IMG/VR virus record: IMGVR_UViG_3300044669_000031 | Coordinates: 1-44,634 of that record | Source: a virus | Length of the DNA: 44,634 bases | Strand: one strand, 5' to 3' | Shown here: piece by piece, positions 8,585 to 15,340 of the stretch | Position numbering within the stretch: position 1 is the stretch's first letter | Layout of the letters: every line of letters starts with the position of its first letter | The notes under the pieces: model-generated | Database searches by the model: none | The model's input: the letters and a program-made list of their open reading frames with translations, nothing else | What the model was told of the DNA's origin: nothing | Made by a program: the position numbers and the translations under genes

Positions 8585-8770
8585 TTACAGGCTTGCTGGC
8601 ACCTCGTCGTTACGAATAATTCCCTCAACAGGCCAGCACTCACCATTTACTTTTTGCTCAACAGCAGCTGCCTGGCATTGTTGCTGGTTATCATAGATAT
8701 CGATAACGACATCCTGCGATTCACCATTGATGGAAATCACTGTCAGCACCAGGGCGAATAACGTATTCAT
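8585..8770 (-). CDS. DUF1482-family small phage protein
   Basis: A 61-residue protein beginning MNTLFALVLTVISINGESQD, with a single N-terminal hydrophobic stretch, then DIYDNQQQC and NGECWPVEGII. This is the pattern of the DUF1482 family of lambdoid phages, whose role is unknown; the hydrophobic start suggests membrane association or export. I chose the ATG at 8770 rather than 8803 because its codon overlaps the stop of the upstream gene (TAATG) and the family starts there. The next gene follows after 9 bp. Confidence 0.85.
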   Translation of the reverse strand: MNTLFALVLTVISINGESQDVVIDIYDNQQQCQAAAVEQKVNGECWPVEGIIRNDEVPASL

Positions 8771-8880
8771 TACGGAGTACCTTTTTGGGCCAGTAAATAA
8801 CAAAGCTGACGGATTCTGGCTGTAATCCAGTTCAGTCGAACAGCCTGCTGCCGTGCTGGTTCGCGTGCGTAATCAATCAT
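8770..8880 (-). CDS. Very small phage protein, 36 residues
   Basis: This short frame (ATG at 8880) has a GAGG ribosome-binding site 5 nt upstream and its stop overlaps the start of the DUF1482 gene as TAATG. The product begins MIDYAREPARQQAVRLNW and is basic and helical. An in-frame GTG at 8925 would extend it to 51 residues. The tight coupling is the main reason to accept it. It would be the first gene of the leftward early operon. Function unknown. Confidence 0.65.
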   Translation of the reverse strand: MIDYAREPARQQAVRLNWITARIRQLCYLLAQKGTP

Positions 8881-8958
8881 CTCATCCTCGTTTGCCTTGT
8901 CGCCGGCCAGCGGAACGTTTATCACCTGACAACGATGCGCTTGTTGTCGATGTGAATA

Positions 8959-9000
8959 ACGTTACAAGGTAAATTTGCCTTTTACAAGAAAAAATACAAG
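8959..9000 (-). promoter_or_regulatory. Left operator and candidate leftward early promoter
   Basis: Three ACAAG half-sites (8964-8968, 8984-8988, 8996-9000) lie in the same orientation between the repressor terminator and the leftward operon. The same half-site forms the palindromes on the other side of the repressor gene. On the minus strand TTGTAA (8987-8982) and TAACGT (8964-8959) are spaced by 17 bp and could be a weak sigma-70 promoter covered by these sites. This fits a phage OL/PL region. Confidence 0.55.
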
Positions 9001-9023
9001 AAAAAGTTGTTATTGAGGGCATG

Positions 9024-9054
9024 AAAAAGCAGCTATCTGGGGTGGATAGCTGCT
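9024..9054 (-). terminator. Intrinsic terminator of the repressor gene
   Basis: A perfect 10-bp stem (AGCAGCTATC / GATAGCTGCT) with a 7-nt loop runs into a T-tract on the minus strand. It lies 12 bp beyond the repressor stop codon and insulates the repressor transcript from the leftward operon. Confidence 0.85.
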
Positions 9055-9066
9055 AATTATATGAAT

Positions 9067-9501
9067 TTATTCGTTTATATTTTTGATTATGCTGAGAACG
9101 TCATCCTTTAGGAGATCGAGTTCTTTTAATGTGGCTTTTGCATGGACTATAAGCCTGTTCTTCTCGGCTTCTGGCATCTGGTTGAAGAGAGCTAAAAGGG
9201 CTTTCTCTTTGTCATCTAGCTCGTTCCGGCTTGGTGCTACAGGTTCTGCCTGTAAAAAATCATTCTCACCATCTTCGTCTGGCGGCATGAAAAACCAATG
9301 CTCAGGTTTACCAGTCACAGCTGCGAGTCTTTTAAGGCGCTCACCACGAGGAGTTGTCTCACCTTTAGCCCATTGTTGAACAGCCTGAGGAGAAACAGTA
9401 ACTCTCCTGGCAATCTCAGATAGGTTCCAGCCAGTTTGATCCTGGATGAGCTGAAGCCTGCGGACAAAGTTTTCATGCTGTTCTGTTTTCATAATCATCA
9501 T
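9067..9501 (-). CDS. Prophage repressor, RacR-like, no autocleavage domain
   Basis: A 144-residue DNA-binding protein in the position of a lambdoid CI. It has an N-terminal XRE-type helix-turn-helix (WNLSEIARRVTVSPQAVQQW) and a short helical C-terminus (ALLALFNQMPEAEKNRLIVH) like RacR of the Rac prophage. It lacks the S24/LexA-type peptidase domain and the Ala-Gly cleavage site, so RecA-driven self-cleavage is not expected. I chose the ATG at 9501 because GAGG lies 8 nt upstream. A longer frame from 9528 would place the perfect operator palindrome inside the coding region. Confidence 0.85.
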   Translation of the reverse strand: MMIMKTEQHENFVRRLQLIQDQTGWNLSEIARRVTVSPQAVQQWAKGETTPRGERLKRLAAVTGKPEHWFFMPPDEDGENDFLQAEPVAPSRNELDDKEKALLALFNQMPEAEKNRLIVHAKATLKELDLLKDDVLSIIKNINE

Positions 9502-9503
9502 TT

Positions 9504-9555
9504 TACAAGCCTCGCTTGTAGAAGACATTGCAAGATTGACACAAGAAAAACTTGT
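9504..9555. promoter_or_regulatory. Right operator region with two palindromes
   Basis: TACAAG-CCTCG-CTTGTA (9504-9520) is a perfect 17-bp palindrome that overlaps the repressor ribosome-binding site. ACAAG-AAAAA-CTTGT (9541-9555) is a second site with the same half-sites and spacing and overlaps a TTGACA -35 element (9536-9541). A further CTTGTA half-site is at 9584-9589. These are the likely repressor and Cro operators controlling the divergent repressor and rightward promoters. The -10 elements are not clear. Confidence 0.75.
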
Positions 9556-9605
9556 TAAAGGTGATTCAGTGGTGTAATGTTTTCTTGTATTCCCAAGGAG
9601 GCTCT

Positions 9606-9833
9606 ATGAGTTCGAATCTTAAAACCATTATCTGCTCAATCATGAGCCAGACCGAGCTGGCTAAACGACTCGGAACAACCCCGCAAACAGTTAGCCTTTG
9701 GCTGAATAGCGAGACTCCTGCACATCGAGTAATTCCAGTATGTGAGGCTCTCGGATGGAAGGTCACCCCACATCAAATGCGCGGTGATATCTACCCAAAC
9801 CCTACAGATGGCCTTCCACAGCAGGAGTCCTGA
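9606..9833 (+). CDS. Cro-like regulator (YdaS type)
   Basis: A 75-residue helix-turn-helix protein divergent from the repressor, in the place of cro. The motif SQTELAKRLGTTPQTVSLWL is a clear helix-turn-helix, and the following TPAHRVIPVCEALGWKVTPHQ matches the YdaS/Cro-type proteins. The ATG at 9606 is preceded by AAGGAGG at 5 nt, which sets the start; the longer frame from 9552 would run through promoter sequence. It probably represses the lysogenic promoter by binding the ACAAG/CTTGT sites. Confidence 0.88.
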   Translation: MSSNLKTIICSIMSQTELAKRLGTTPQTVSLWLNSETPAHRVIPVCEALGWKVTPHQMRGDIYPNPTDGLPQQES

Positions 9834-9835
9834 CC

Positions 9836-10378
9836 ATGCATGCCATTTCATATCAACAAAATACCGGAATAACTCCGGCGGCGATGATAAATCGCAATCA
9901 GCCAAGCGCGGCAGATAAGCATGAACAGATCCGCGATGCAGTTCGTGCCTGGGCTGCGTCACTGGATAACCAGGATGTCGTTGCCGGGATCATCGTTGAG
10001 GAGTGGGAACGGCAGGGCGGCGCCGGGCTGGATTTTCCAGAAGACCTGAGCCGCAAGCGGCAGAAACTCTTCCGTTGGCTGGATGGTGATACCAGTTACG
10101 CACGCGACAACATACGACGGTTAACGCCGGCGATCCTGGCTGTTTTGCCACTGGAATTTCGAGGGCGGCTTATCGGGCAGGATTGTTTTATGACGCGCTA
10201 CGCAGCGATGGAGAAGGAAATCAGCGAAGCAAAACGCGCGGTGATTCTAAGGGCGCCACAACACCAGCTGGTGAAAGAGGTGAGAGAGGGAATTGAGCAT
10301 TTGCTGGCGCTTCTGCCAGGGGAGGCTGTAGTTCAGGTTCTGAGTGGTCTCGCGGTCATGAGCCCGGGCGTAATGTGA
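9836..10378 (+). CDS. YmfL/CII-like phage regulator
   Basis: This 180-residue protein is the second gene of the rightward early operon, where lambda has cII. It resembles YmfL of the e14 prophage: KLFRWLDGDTSYARDNIRRL, then AILAVLPLEFRGRL and an Ala-rich segment. Relatives are annotated as putative regulators of the Phage_CP76/CII-like group. There is no clear signature of its own DNA target in this window. The gene starts 2 bp after the cro-like stop, suggesting coupled translation. Confidence 0.8.
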   Translation: MHAISYQQNTGITPAAMINRNQPSAADKHEQIRDAVRAWAASLDNQDVVAGIIVEEWERQGGAGLDFPEDLSRKRQKLFRWLDGDTSYARDNIRRLTPAILAVLPLEFRGRLIGQDCFMTRYAAMEKEISEAKRAVILRAPQHQLVKEVREGIEHLLALLPGEAVVQVLSGLAVMSPGVM

Positions 10379-10386
10379 GGTGCGAA

Positions 10387-10494
10387 GTGAATCATGTCAA
10401 TTTAAAGGTGAAAGCCGCGGTGCGCGAACACCAACGGCTTTCGGGTGCAAAAACGCGACGTAATTGCGGAGAACAGTATGTCAAACACCGCTGA
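10387..10494 (+). CDS. Very small basic phage protein, 35 residues (GTG start)
   Basis: A short frame with a GTG start, GAGG 7 nt upstream, and a stop 17 nt inside the replication gene that follows. The product begins MNHVNLKVKAAVREHQRLSG and is basic. The ribosome-binding site and overlap favour a real gene that couples translation of the replication protein. No function can be assigned. Confidence 0.5.
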   Translation: MNHVNLKVKAAVREHQRLSGAKTRRNCGEQYVKHR

Positions 10495-11461
10495 AATATA
10501 CAAATTCCCCACGCAAGAGGGGAAGCAGGAGAGTCGCATGGCTGAGCTGGAGAACGGCTATTTGCGTTTAGCCAACCAGATCCAGGATGCCCTGTGTATC
10601 GTCGAGCTATCAGGCCGCGAATTTCGCGTTCTGAACGCTATCGTCCGTCTGACCTATGGCTGGTCCAAAAAGTCGGACAGGATCGCCAACAGCCTCATTG
10701 CGGATAAAACAACGCTGAAGGTGAAGCACGTTTCAGAAGCGGTACTGAGCCTCGCTTATCGGAACATCATCATCCTGCGGCGCATTGGGCAAACCAGATA
10801 CATTGGGATTAATACCAACCTGGATAAGTGGGCCTACACAAAGCCAAATTGCACAAGATGCCCAGCGGCTTTCCCGGCTGCTGAAGTTGTCACATGGCTT
10901 ATTTCAATCCCTGAAGCCAGTCATTACCACCCCCACAAACAGGGTTGGTTATCCCTGAAAACAGGGATGGTTATCCCTGAAAACGGGGATGGTGAAAATA
11001 ACCGTCAAACCATCCCTGAAAACGGGGATGGTTATCCCCGAAAACAGGGAAAGGGATCCCCGAAAACAGGGAACACCAAAGACATTCTTCCAAAGACAAA
11101 TATAAATACAGATCTAACCCCCTCTAATCCCCCAAGGGGGAAGGTTAAGTTTGACCCGCTTAGTGTGCCGATCCCTGAATGGCTGGATGCAACCTCTTGG
11201 GAGGAATGGGTCACATACCGTCGCCAGGCTGGTAAGCCCATTAAAACCGAGATGACAGTGACCAAGGCTTTCAACCTGCTGAAAGAGTGTCTGGATGAAG
11301 GCCACGATCCGGTAACCGTTATAAACGCGAGCATTGCCAATGGTTATCAGGGCCTGTTCAAACCGAAATTCGCCTTTCGCGACAGCAAGGCTGGCCGTGA
11401 TGTGAACCAGATATCCAAGCCTGACAGCAATATTCCACCGGGTTTCAGGGGGCATCAATGA
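10478..11461 (+). CDS. Phage replication initiator, lambda O-type
   Basis: This protein opens the phage origin and recruits the helicase loader encoded next. The N-terminal domain (ELENGYLRLANQIQDALC, SGREFRVLNAIVRLTYGWSK) is the Phage_rep_O winged-helix domain. The middle, about residues 150-200, is encoded by iterons and reads as repeats of IPENGDGYP-like units. The C-terminal part (IPEWLDATSWEEWVTYRR) is the conserved tail that probably contacts the helicase loader. I chose ATG 10478 (MSNTAEIYKF), which has GGAG upstream. The stop overlaps the next start (ATGA). Length is 327 residues. Confidence 0.9.
   Translation: MSNTAEIYKFPTQEGKQESRMAELENGYLRLANQIQDALCIVELSGREFRVLNAIVRLTYGWSKKSDRIANSLIADKTTLKVKHVSEAVLSLAYRNIIILRRIGQTRYIGINTNLDKWAYTKPNCTRCPAAFPAAEVVTWLISIPEASHYHPHKQGWLSLKTGMVIPENGDGENNRQTIPENGDGYPRKQGKGSPKTGNTKDILPKTNINTDLTPSNPPRGKVKFDPLSVPIPEWLDATSWEEWVTYRRQAGKPIKTEMTVTKAFNLLKECLDEGHDPVTVINASIANGYQGLFKPKFAFRDSKAGRDVNQISKPDSNIPPGFRGHQ
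10931..11075 (+). repeat. Iteron array, likely phage replication origin
   Basis: About six copies of a near-palindromic unit, consensus ATCCCTGAAAACAGGGATGG, lie inside the replication initiator gene. Copies begin near 10931 (degenerate), 10951, 10973, 11012, 11034 and 11055. Each contains the inverted repeat CCCTG/CAGGG or CCCCG/CAGGG. Iterons inside the O gene are the classic layout of a lambdoid origin, so this is probably where the initiator binds. Confidence 0.85.
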
Positions 11462-12210
11462 AAAACGTAATTGGTACTGGCAGCGCACTCGAGCGCCTGA
11501 AGAAAATCATCCCGGCCAGCGTTCAGCCAAAATTCACCAGCGTTGAAGAGTGGCAGTCGTGGCAGGAAACCGAAGGTCGTAAGCAGTCCTGCGAAATCGA
11601 CAAGATGAACCAGCGCGCCCGCTCCGAAAAGATTTTTGGTCGTGCCGGCATTCAGGCACTGCATCGCAGTTGCTCGTTCGGGAATTACGAGGTGAATGGG
11701 CCGGAGCAGCGCCAGGCATACAGCATGGCAAAAAGCTACGCGCAGAACTTCGGCGGCGGCAGCTTCGCAAGCTTTGTATTCAGTGGAGCGCCAGGTACCG
11801 GTAAGAACCACCTTGCCGCAGCAATTGGCAATCACCTACTGAGCGCTGGCCACTCGGTTCTGGTGGTGACCATCCCTGACCTGATGCTCCGTGTTCGTGA
11901 ATGTTACGACAACGGACAGTCTGAATCGTCACTGCTAAACGACCTGTGCAATGTTGATCTCCTGGTGCTGGATGAGGTCGGTATTCAGCGAGGCTCCAGC
12001 GGCGAGAAGGTCATCATCAATCAGGTCATTGACCGCAGACTCTCCTCGATGCGTCCGGTTGGCATTCTTACCAACCTGAATCACGGCGAACTGGTGAACA
12101 CACTGGGCGCGCGGGTTATGGACCGTCTTCAGATGGATGGCGGTATCTGGGTGAACTTTGCCTGGGGAAGTTATCGCAAAAATGTGACCCATTTGCGGGT
12201 TGTTAAGTAA
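11458..12210 (+). CDS. DnaC-like helicase loader
   Basis: An AAA+ ATPase of 250 residues, close to the length of E. coli DnaC (245), which loads the DnaB helicase at the phage origin. Visible features are Walker A (SGAPGTGKNH, about residue 108-117), Walker B (VDLLVLDEVG, about 161-170) and the sensor region IGILTN-like (VGILTNLNHGEL). The C-terminus RMDRL-like segment (ARVMDRLQMDGG) carries the arginine finger region. It overlaps the upstream initiator by 4 nt (ATGA). In phages of this type it replaces lambda P. Confidence 0.92.
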   Translation: MKNVIGTGSALERLKKIIPASVQPKFTSVEEWQSWQETEGRKQSCEIDKMNQRARSEKIFGRAGIQALHRSCSFGNYEVNGPEQRQAYSMAKSYAQNFGGGSFASFVFSGAPGTGKNHLAAAIGNHLLSAGHSVLVVTIPDLMLRVRECYDNGQSESSLLNDLCNVDLLVLDEVGIQRGSSGEKVIINQVIDRRLSSMRPVGILTNLNHGELVNTLGARVMDRLQMDGGIWVNFAWGSYRKNVTHLRVVK

Positions 12211-12229
12211 TCAAATCGAGTATTGACCA

Positions 12230-12638
12230 ATGACCAAAACATTAACTCAAAAAGAGTAGGTAGCGGTATTCGTGCCCTACCAACCGAACTGTGCCGTAAA
12301 CGATGTTTCCGAAGCGCTGGCTTGGCTGGCACCACAGCCTGCAGGTTGCAGCGCGAGCTCAGTGACGAAGGAGTAATCATTCGTTCACGTGACAGCGTTC
12401 AGTACACATACAGGGCGGTACCACACGCGGATATTCCAGACGTTATTCTCCCGTGCATGGTGGAAAAAATCGATCCAGTTAGGATGCAGGCTGCTGAGGA
12501 GAAAGCGAAGGCACTTGAGAAAAGGGGCTGTCGCAAAGAGCTACTGCGATGTATTAAGAAATGTTTGGCAAAGCTGGTAGTGCTGTTGAGATTGCCCGTA
12601 TCGCCAAGCGTAGAAAAGACTGTCTACGTAGGCAGTGA
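12230..12638 (+). pseudogene. Decayed PerC-like regulator, copy A
   Basis: Read across frames, this region encodes a PerC-type phage regulator that is broken in several places. The frame from ATG 12230 (MTKTLTQKE) meets TAG at 12257. Downstream segments VSEALAWLA, then in another frame CRLQRELSDEGVIIRS, TYRAVPHADIPDVI and EEKAKALEKRG follow. A further frame change near 12525 gives LSQRATAMY, a TAA stop at 12555, then EMFGKAGSAVEIARIAKRR and CLRRQ with TGA at 12636. The C-terminal pattern is that of PerC proteins. The 146-residue frame at 12223-12663 crosses these lesions and is not the ancestral protein. It lies 20 bp after the helicase loader. Confidence 0.7.
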
Positions 12639-12747
12639 GAAGATGAAGATGTCTTGCGGTTAAATTCAAAAGGAGTGTTACACAAGCGCTTTGCGGTCAT
12701 AGGATGCTATGATTGGGTTATAGTAACAAGGTGGAAGTAGCAGCAAA

Positions 12748-12981
12748 ATGACGATTTATGTACTAACGGATGAGCAAAAAAATACACTCCGCGCGGCTTC
12801 AGAGAAAGCCGAAGAGCTTGGAGGCGTGGAGAATTTTATGCGAGGTATTGTCGCTCGCAATAATTTCAATGGACTGGCAACTCCGACAGTTGTGCTAGCA
12901 TTGCTTGATGAACTTGAAACTCAAAAAAAATTGATCCTTGAGCTGTCCGGACAGCCCGTTGACAGTACAAAGGGGAATTGA
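12748..12981 (+). CDS. Ea22/Ead-like small phage protein
   Basis: A 77-residue protein starting MTIYVLTDEQKNTLRAASE. Its second half, ATPTVVLALLDELETQKKL, is the phrase found at the front of many Ea22-like (Ead) phage proteins, which here ends soon after and so looks like a short or truncated member. Function is unknown. It lies between two decayed PerC-like copies. An AAGGTGG stretch lies about 14 nt upstream, a little far for a ribosome-binding site. Confidence 0.65.
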   Translation: MTIYVLTDEQKNTLRAASEKAEELGGVENFMRGIVARNNFNGLATPTVVLALLDELETQKKLILELSGQPVDSTKGN

Positions 12982-13300
12982 TTTATCATTTTCCTCACTT
13001 CATTACATGCTCAAAACTGCAACGCCTATGAGAGCCAGGTTCTGGTGATACGCTGTAAATGGTTTGTCTAACTTGTAGGCGCGTTGATGCACTGCAGAAT
13101 ATTACAGATGTAATCCTCCTCATTCATGGTGCCCAGTCAGGATAGGGATTGTCGGGCAGAAAGCGAAGGTACTTTAGGAAAGGGGCCTGTGGCGAAGCGT
13201 TGCTGCTGTCTATTCATAAATGTTTGGCATTGCTGGCACTGCGATTGAAGTTGCTGGAATTGATAAGCTGTGAAAACAATGTTTTCGTTTGAACAGAGGA
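12982..13300 (+). pseudogene. Decayed PerC-like gene, copy B
   Basis: Here there is no open frame, but roughly 13010-13275 aligns by eye with the PerC-like copy A. Shared features are GATGTAATCCTCCTCATTC after a GCACTGCAGAATATT block, an AGAAAGCGAAGGTACTTTAG block, and AAATGTTTGGCATTGCTGGC near the end, which read in one frame gives FGIAGTAIEVAGIDKL against FGKAGSAVEIARIAKRR of copy A. It carries more stops and gaps than copy A and is a relic. It implies duplication of this segment. Confidence 0.55.
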
Positions 13301-13319
13301 ATGATAAAAATAAAATAAT

Positions 13320-13348
13320 TTCAAATGGAATAGTTTCTTGACTATACT
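13320..13348 (+). promoter_or_regulatory. Candidate promoter of the immunity gene
   Basis: TTCAAA (13320-13325) and TATACT (13343-13348) match a sigma-70 promoter with a 17-bp spacer. No LexA box overlaps it, which fits constitutive expression of an immunity gene. The predicted leader of about 170 nt is AT-rich with no other gene visible. Confidence 0.55.
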
Positions 13349-13525
13349 ACTGCGCAGTTCACTTTGCTTTGCCTGAGAAAGAAATGCGCTATTATTAGTA
13401 GTACCGAAAGCATAAAATGCAATATAAAATCAATAGTAACACTGATACAAAGTGGTTTTTAGATAGCTATATAATTACCATTGGTATTGTTCAAATATTA
13501 TATTGTTATCTGCAGAGGACTAAAA

Positions 13526-13876
13526 ATGAAAATTTTGAAAATAATAATTGTATTAATGCTGGTTGTTTTTATTATGATTACAATTAAAAATAAAACATCA
13601 GCCAACCCGAGAATTTGCGCGAGTGTAACAGACGAAATGGTCAAAGAGGATATTCGAGAAAATTTCTTGGCAGGTATCCAAAACTCGCCATTTGAACTTG
13701 AGGCTTTAGGTTCGACTAATCCAAAGATTAAATGGGGTGAGGTTGGCCGAACTCAAGACATAACAAACAAAACTCTTACAGTGCCTTTTCTAGCTAAAGG
13801 GGTTAAAGGTAATTTAAATATGATAGGTATTTATACCTGTAGTGATGGACGTATTGAATACTCTGTTGATAAATGA
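13526..13876 (+). CDS. cmi: Colicin M immunity protein (Cmi/YebF family)
   Basis: This 116-residue protein is recognised as a homologue of Cmi, the periplasmic membrane-anchored protein that protects producers from colicin M. It has an N-terminal membrane anchor (residues 3-20), then a soluble domain whose pattern matches Cmi/YebF: Cys31 in PRICASVTDEMV, then PKIKWGEV, TLTVPFLAKG, and Cys105 in GIYTCSDGRIEYS. From memory, Cmi of pColBM is 117 residues with a conserved Cys31-Cys107 disulphide, which fits well. ATG 13526 has GAGG 7 nt upstream. The gene is convergent with the colicin gene, as on colicin BM plasmids, and both are AT-rich compared with phage genes. Confidence 0.88.
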   Translation: MKILKIIIVLMLVVFIMITIKNKTSANPRICASVTDEMVKEDIRENFLAGIQNSPFELEALGSTNPKIKWGEVGRTQDITNKTLTVPFLAKGVKGNLNMIGIYTCSDGRIEYSVDK

Positions 13877-13878
13877 GA

Positions 13879-13903
13879 AACAGGCCGGTTTTACCGGCCT
13901 GTT
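13879..13903. terminator. Bidirectional terminator between immunity and colicin genes
   Basis: A perfect 11-bp stem (AACAGGCCGGT / ACCGGCCTGTT) with a 3-nt loop lies between the two convergent stop codons. T-rich sequence follows on both strands, better on the minus strand, so it probably ends both transcripts. Confidence 0.75.
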
Positions 13904-13906
13904 CAT

Positions 13907-14740
13907 TTATCGTTTTCCAGAGCCACTGATCGGGATTTGGCCCGGCATGGCGATAGTATATGGTTTTCCTGAGAATTGACTACCTAAGAATGTTAATGAT
14001 TCTGCGATAGGCCCTCTGAAATTGCCTAAGTTAAAATCAAAGACGTCGTCATAGGCTCGAATCACGCCATTATAAGACCAGGTTCCATTTGTTTTAATAT
14101 CAAGATTACCTTCTGTACGTAGAGTTATGTTACCAAGATAAGCAGCTGGAACGATGCCGTCAATTGATGTGTCACGCGTGAATTTTACTGAAACAGGAAC
14201 AGTACCAGTTACACCGCTGCTAACAATTTTCATAAGCTCAGGGATCTCTTGTGGGGTAACTTTTAATCCTACATCTGGAAGATTAACATACCGCGGTTCA
14301 CCATTCCCCCACAAAAAATGCCCAAATGCAGCAGCAGGTGTCACCACATTACCACTCATTTGCTTAATACTCATAGATTTATAGTTATATTTCGCAGGCG
14401 GAGGACTTACCTTCGTCATTTCACTATGATATGCTTCCCAAACATTTAATTTTGGATTCTTGCATAGATTTGTATCCGCATTTAAGTAATAGCCGATATT
14501 TCGGGTTACAACCTGAATGGTTAAGGGATCCGATGCGCCATGTTTTTTTACATAATCAGCCAGCCAGGCCATTGCACTTTGACACATCTTAGGAGATTGA
14601 TAATAAGGTAAAGTGACCATGAGAAAAATCTGGCCGGCATTTGGTGAACTATTAGGCATGGATGGATCAGATAAACCGCCACCATAGCCCGGTGGTTGAT
14701 ATCCACTTGGAGCACCAATAACAGTCATTGTATCAGACAT
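13907..14740 (-). CDS. cma: Colicin M-like bacteriocin with altered active-site motif
   Basis: The 277-residue protein aligns by eye along nearly its whole length with colicin M (271), a toxin that enters through TonB and cleaves lipid II in the periplasm. Residues 3-7 (DTMTV) correspond to the TonB box ETLTV. The middle region (ADYVKKHGASDPLTIQVV, SMSIKQMSGNVVTP, FLWGNGEPRYVNL) matches the receptor/helical part. The C-terminal domain has AYLGNITLRTEG and SYNGVIRAYDDVFDFN, ending SGSGKR as in colicin M. In the catalytic motif, Asp232, Asp235 and Arg242 are kept, but the positions of colicin M Tyr228 and His235 are Phe234 and Phe241. It has GAGG at 8 nt and a LexA box upstream, and no lysis gene beside it. 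Confidence 0.92.
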   Translation of the reverse strand: MSDTMTVIGAPSGYQPPGYGGGLSDPSMPNSSPNAGQIFLMVTLPYYQSPKMCQSAMAWLADYVKKHGASDPLTIQVVTRNIGYYLNADTNLCKNPKLNVWEAYHSEMTKVSPPPAKYNYKSMSIKQMSGNVVTPAAAFGHFLWGNGEPRYVNLPDVGLKVTPQEIPELMKIVSSGVTGTVPVSVKFTRDTSIDGIVPAAYLGNITLRTEGNLDIKTNGTWSYNGVIRAYDDVFDFNLGNFRGPIAESLTFLGSQFSGKPYTIAMPGQIPISGSGKR

Positions 14741-14776
14741 ATAAATACCTCTTTGACGTTAAATAAATTATCAATA

Positions 14777-14792
14777 CTGTGTTTATGTACAG
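14777..14792 (-). promoter_or_regulatory. LexA box of the colicin gene
   Basis: CTGTGTTTATGTACAG is a full CTGT-N8-ACAG SOS box, 36 bp upstream of the colicin start codon. A GATAAT -10-like element lies between the box and the gene. This is the normal way colicins are controlled and predicts induction by DNA damage. Confidence 0.85.
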
Positions 14793-15240
14793 TGGTTTGT
14801 GAATTTACACCTCGTTCATATACTTGTCAAACCAAGCGAGTGAATAATATAAGAAACTACCAAAACTAGTGGCGATGATTTTTATATTCACATAAGACAA
14901 CATGTACATTTATTTAGACTAACTGACTATTCCTCTTGTTGTGCTGGCATTGGTTGATGGTCTCTGCCCCGAAAGAATTGGAGCTCTTAACGAATAGGAC
15001 GGTTTGAAATCATTTTGATAGGAGGATTAATTGCTCTTTATCTTCAATATCAACGCAACCGTGGTTTTGCGACCAGAAGAAGGACATTGCCGGAAATGGT
15101 TCGGCCTGCAGCGGTCGCGCAGATCTCTGCGCTTGCGAAAGGGGGGGGTAAGCGCAAATGTGCGGGTTGATGACTACTTCAGAGAATGGTTGCTTTTAAA
15201 ATCCTTATTTATCAATTTGATATGATTGATTCTTATTTGT
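14793..15240. other. Gene-poor patch with phage gene remnants
   Basis: There is no convincing intact gene here. Around 14935-15000 one frame reads VVLALVDGLCPERIGALNE then a stop, which resembles the VLALLDELE segment of Ea22-like proteins and of the intact small gene at 12748. From about 15006 another frame reads GGLIALYLQYQRNRGFATRR, continuing to AAVAQISALAKGGGKRK, without a start codon. A 64-residue frame at 15031-15225 runs in a different frame of the same stretch and is not trusted. The region looks like worn early-region genes next to the bacteriocin insertion. Confidence 0.45.
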
Positions 15241-15304
15241 GCTTATGACAAAAAATTAACAATTCGTGCTCTCAAGCCATTGATCATTTTTCCTTACGGG
15301 TATA

Positions 15305-15320
15305 CTGTATAAATACACAG
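15305..15320 (+). promoter_or_regulatory. LexA box of the dinI-like gene
   Basis: CTGTATAAATACACAG is a full CTGT-N8-ACAG SOS box 20 bp upstream of the dinI-like start. It immediately follows or overlaps TATACT (-10 like), so LexA binding would block transcription. Confidence 0.88.
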
Positions 15321-15340
15321 TAAATGCAATGAAGGCTACT

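Noticed and set aside
12223-12663. 146-residue open frame after the helicase loader taken as an intact gene
   Set aside because: Its middle matches a PerC-like protein, but the ends match only in other frames, with stops at 12257 and 12555. It is a chance open path across a decayed gene.
15031-15225. 64-residue frame right of the colicin region
   Set aside because: Poor composition, no family resemblance, and a better protein-like reading exists in another frame of the same DNA without a start.
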